From Candidatus Nitrosocosmicus sp. (lineage in GTDB: Archaea > Thermoproteota > Nitrososphaeria > Nitrososphaerales > Nitrososphaeraceae): a DNA stretch of 6,479 bases. Location of the stretch: the NCBI GenBank assembly GCA_030452275.1, contig JAKDMR010000126.1, positions 1-6,479 of the forward strand. Reading direction: 5' to 3'. A program made the position numbers and the translations under genes. Of this stretch, positions 6,210-6,479 are shown in pieces; position 1 is the stretch's first letter; every line of letters begins with the position of its first letter. Under the pieces are notes generated by a model that saw only the letters and a list, made by a program, of their open reading frames with translations, was not told the DNA's origin and made no database searches.

Positions 6210-6479
6210 AAATACATCAAAAAAGATGACTCAAGTTATATATTGTCATTTAAACGATCCGCGGTCTTGTAAATAATGTAATTAGATTCATACAAAGTGT
6301 CAGATTAGATAAAGATCGTTAAACAACAATTTGAAATCGATTCTAAAAAATATATATTAGCAAAGATGAAAATACACAATCAAATTCTAAATTTAAACCA
6401 AATCTTGAATTGAACAAACCTATTCTTATATTAGAAAACAATCGCATGTATTATATAGTATTTTAATAAATTAATGGTG

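Larger units (their letters stand above)
6050..6479. other. Downstream AT-rich non-coding region
   Basis: No tRNA, rRNA or supportable protein gene is visible in these 430 bases. The longest plus-strand frame with a nearby TATA-like element is only 15 codons (ATG at 6366), which I do not call. Besides the T-rich tracts and the stem-loop listed separately, TATA-like stretches occur at about 6237-6243, 6345-6360 (A-run then TATATATTAG) and 6451-6458. The last precedes an ATG GTG at 6474-6479, which might be the first two codons of a gene cut off by the window edge; the sequence is too short to judge. Confidence 0.55.

Noticed and set aside
6366..6413. 15-codon frame preceded by a TATA-like stretch
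   Set aside because: Too short, composed of Asn/Gln/Ile/Leu as chance AT-rich translation would be, and the TATA-like stretch is too close for a standard promoter.
6050..6479. Possible tRNA, CRISPR array or insertion sequence in the downstream gap
   Set aside because: No T-loop GTTCRA-type motif with matching stems, no regularly spaced repeats, and no transposase frame or paired terminal repeats with target duplication were seen.

Overview
The window looks archaeal, most likely an ammonia-oxidising soil or sediment member of the Nitrososphaeria (Thaumarchaeota), possibly close to Nitrosocosmicus or Nitrososphaera. Visible support: the DNA is AT-rich, TATA-box-like elements lie upstream of genes, one gene has a GGTGAT ribosome binding site, one gene appears leaderless, and oligo-T runs lie downstream of the last gene. 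The genus is an inference from these traits and the gene types; no marker gene is present.

Layout. Positions 1-303 hold no convincing gene but carry the promoter of the first gene. Positions 304-1974 (+) encode a polytopic glycosyltransferase of the GT-C/PMT (GT39-like) type with an extracytoplasmic C-terminal domain. Positions 2053-2817 (-) encode a small, unrecognised, membrane-anchored exported protein rich in N-glycosylation sequons; it converges on the first gene and diverges from the third. Positions 2818-3070 are a divergent promoter region. Positions 3071-6049 (+) encode the most striking product: a 992-residue protein whose first ~528 residues are a paralogue of the first gene's product and whose last ~425 residues are a glucose/sorbosone dehydrogenase (GSDH, PQQ-sugar-dehydrogenase-like) beta-propeller. 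Positions 6050-6479 are AT-rich and non-coding as far as I can see, with T-rich termination signals and a long imperfect stem-loop.

How the parts may work together. Both large proteins look like integral membrane sugar transferases that would use lipid-linked sugar donors on the outer face of the membrane. In the fusion, the last membrane segment would place the GSDH domain outside the cell next to the transferase active site; two CX5C cysteine pairs in that domain agree with an extracytoplasmic location. The small protein between them is also predicted to be outside and has six sequons, so it could be a glycoprotein, but nothing shows it is a substrate. Overall this reads as a cell-surface glycan locus.

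The main points for follow-up are the transferase-dehydrogenase fusion, the apparent loss of three basic cofactor-binding residues in its GSDH domain while the catalytic His and the Arg-Asn pair are kept, the paralogy that defines the fusion boundary, and the downstream stem-loop.
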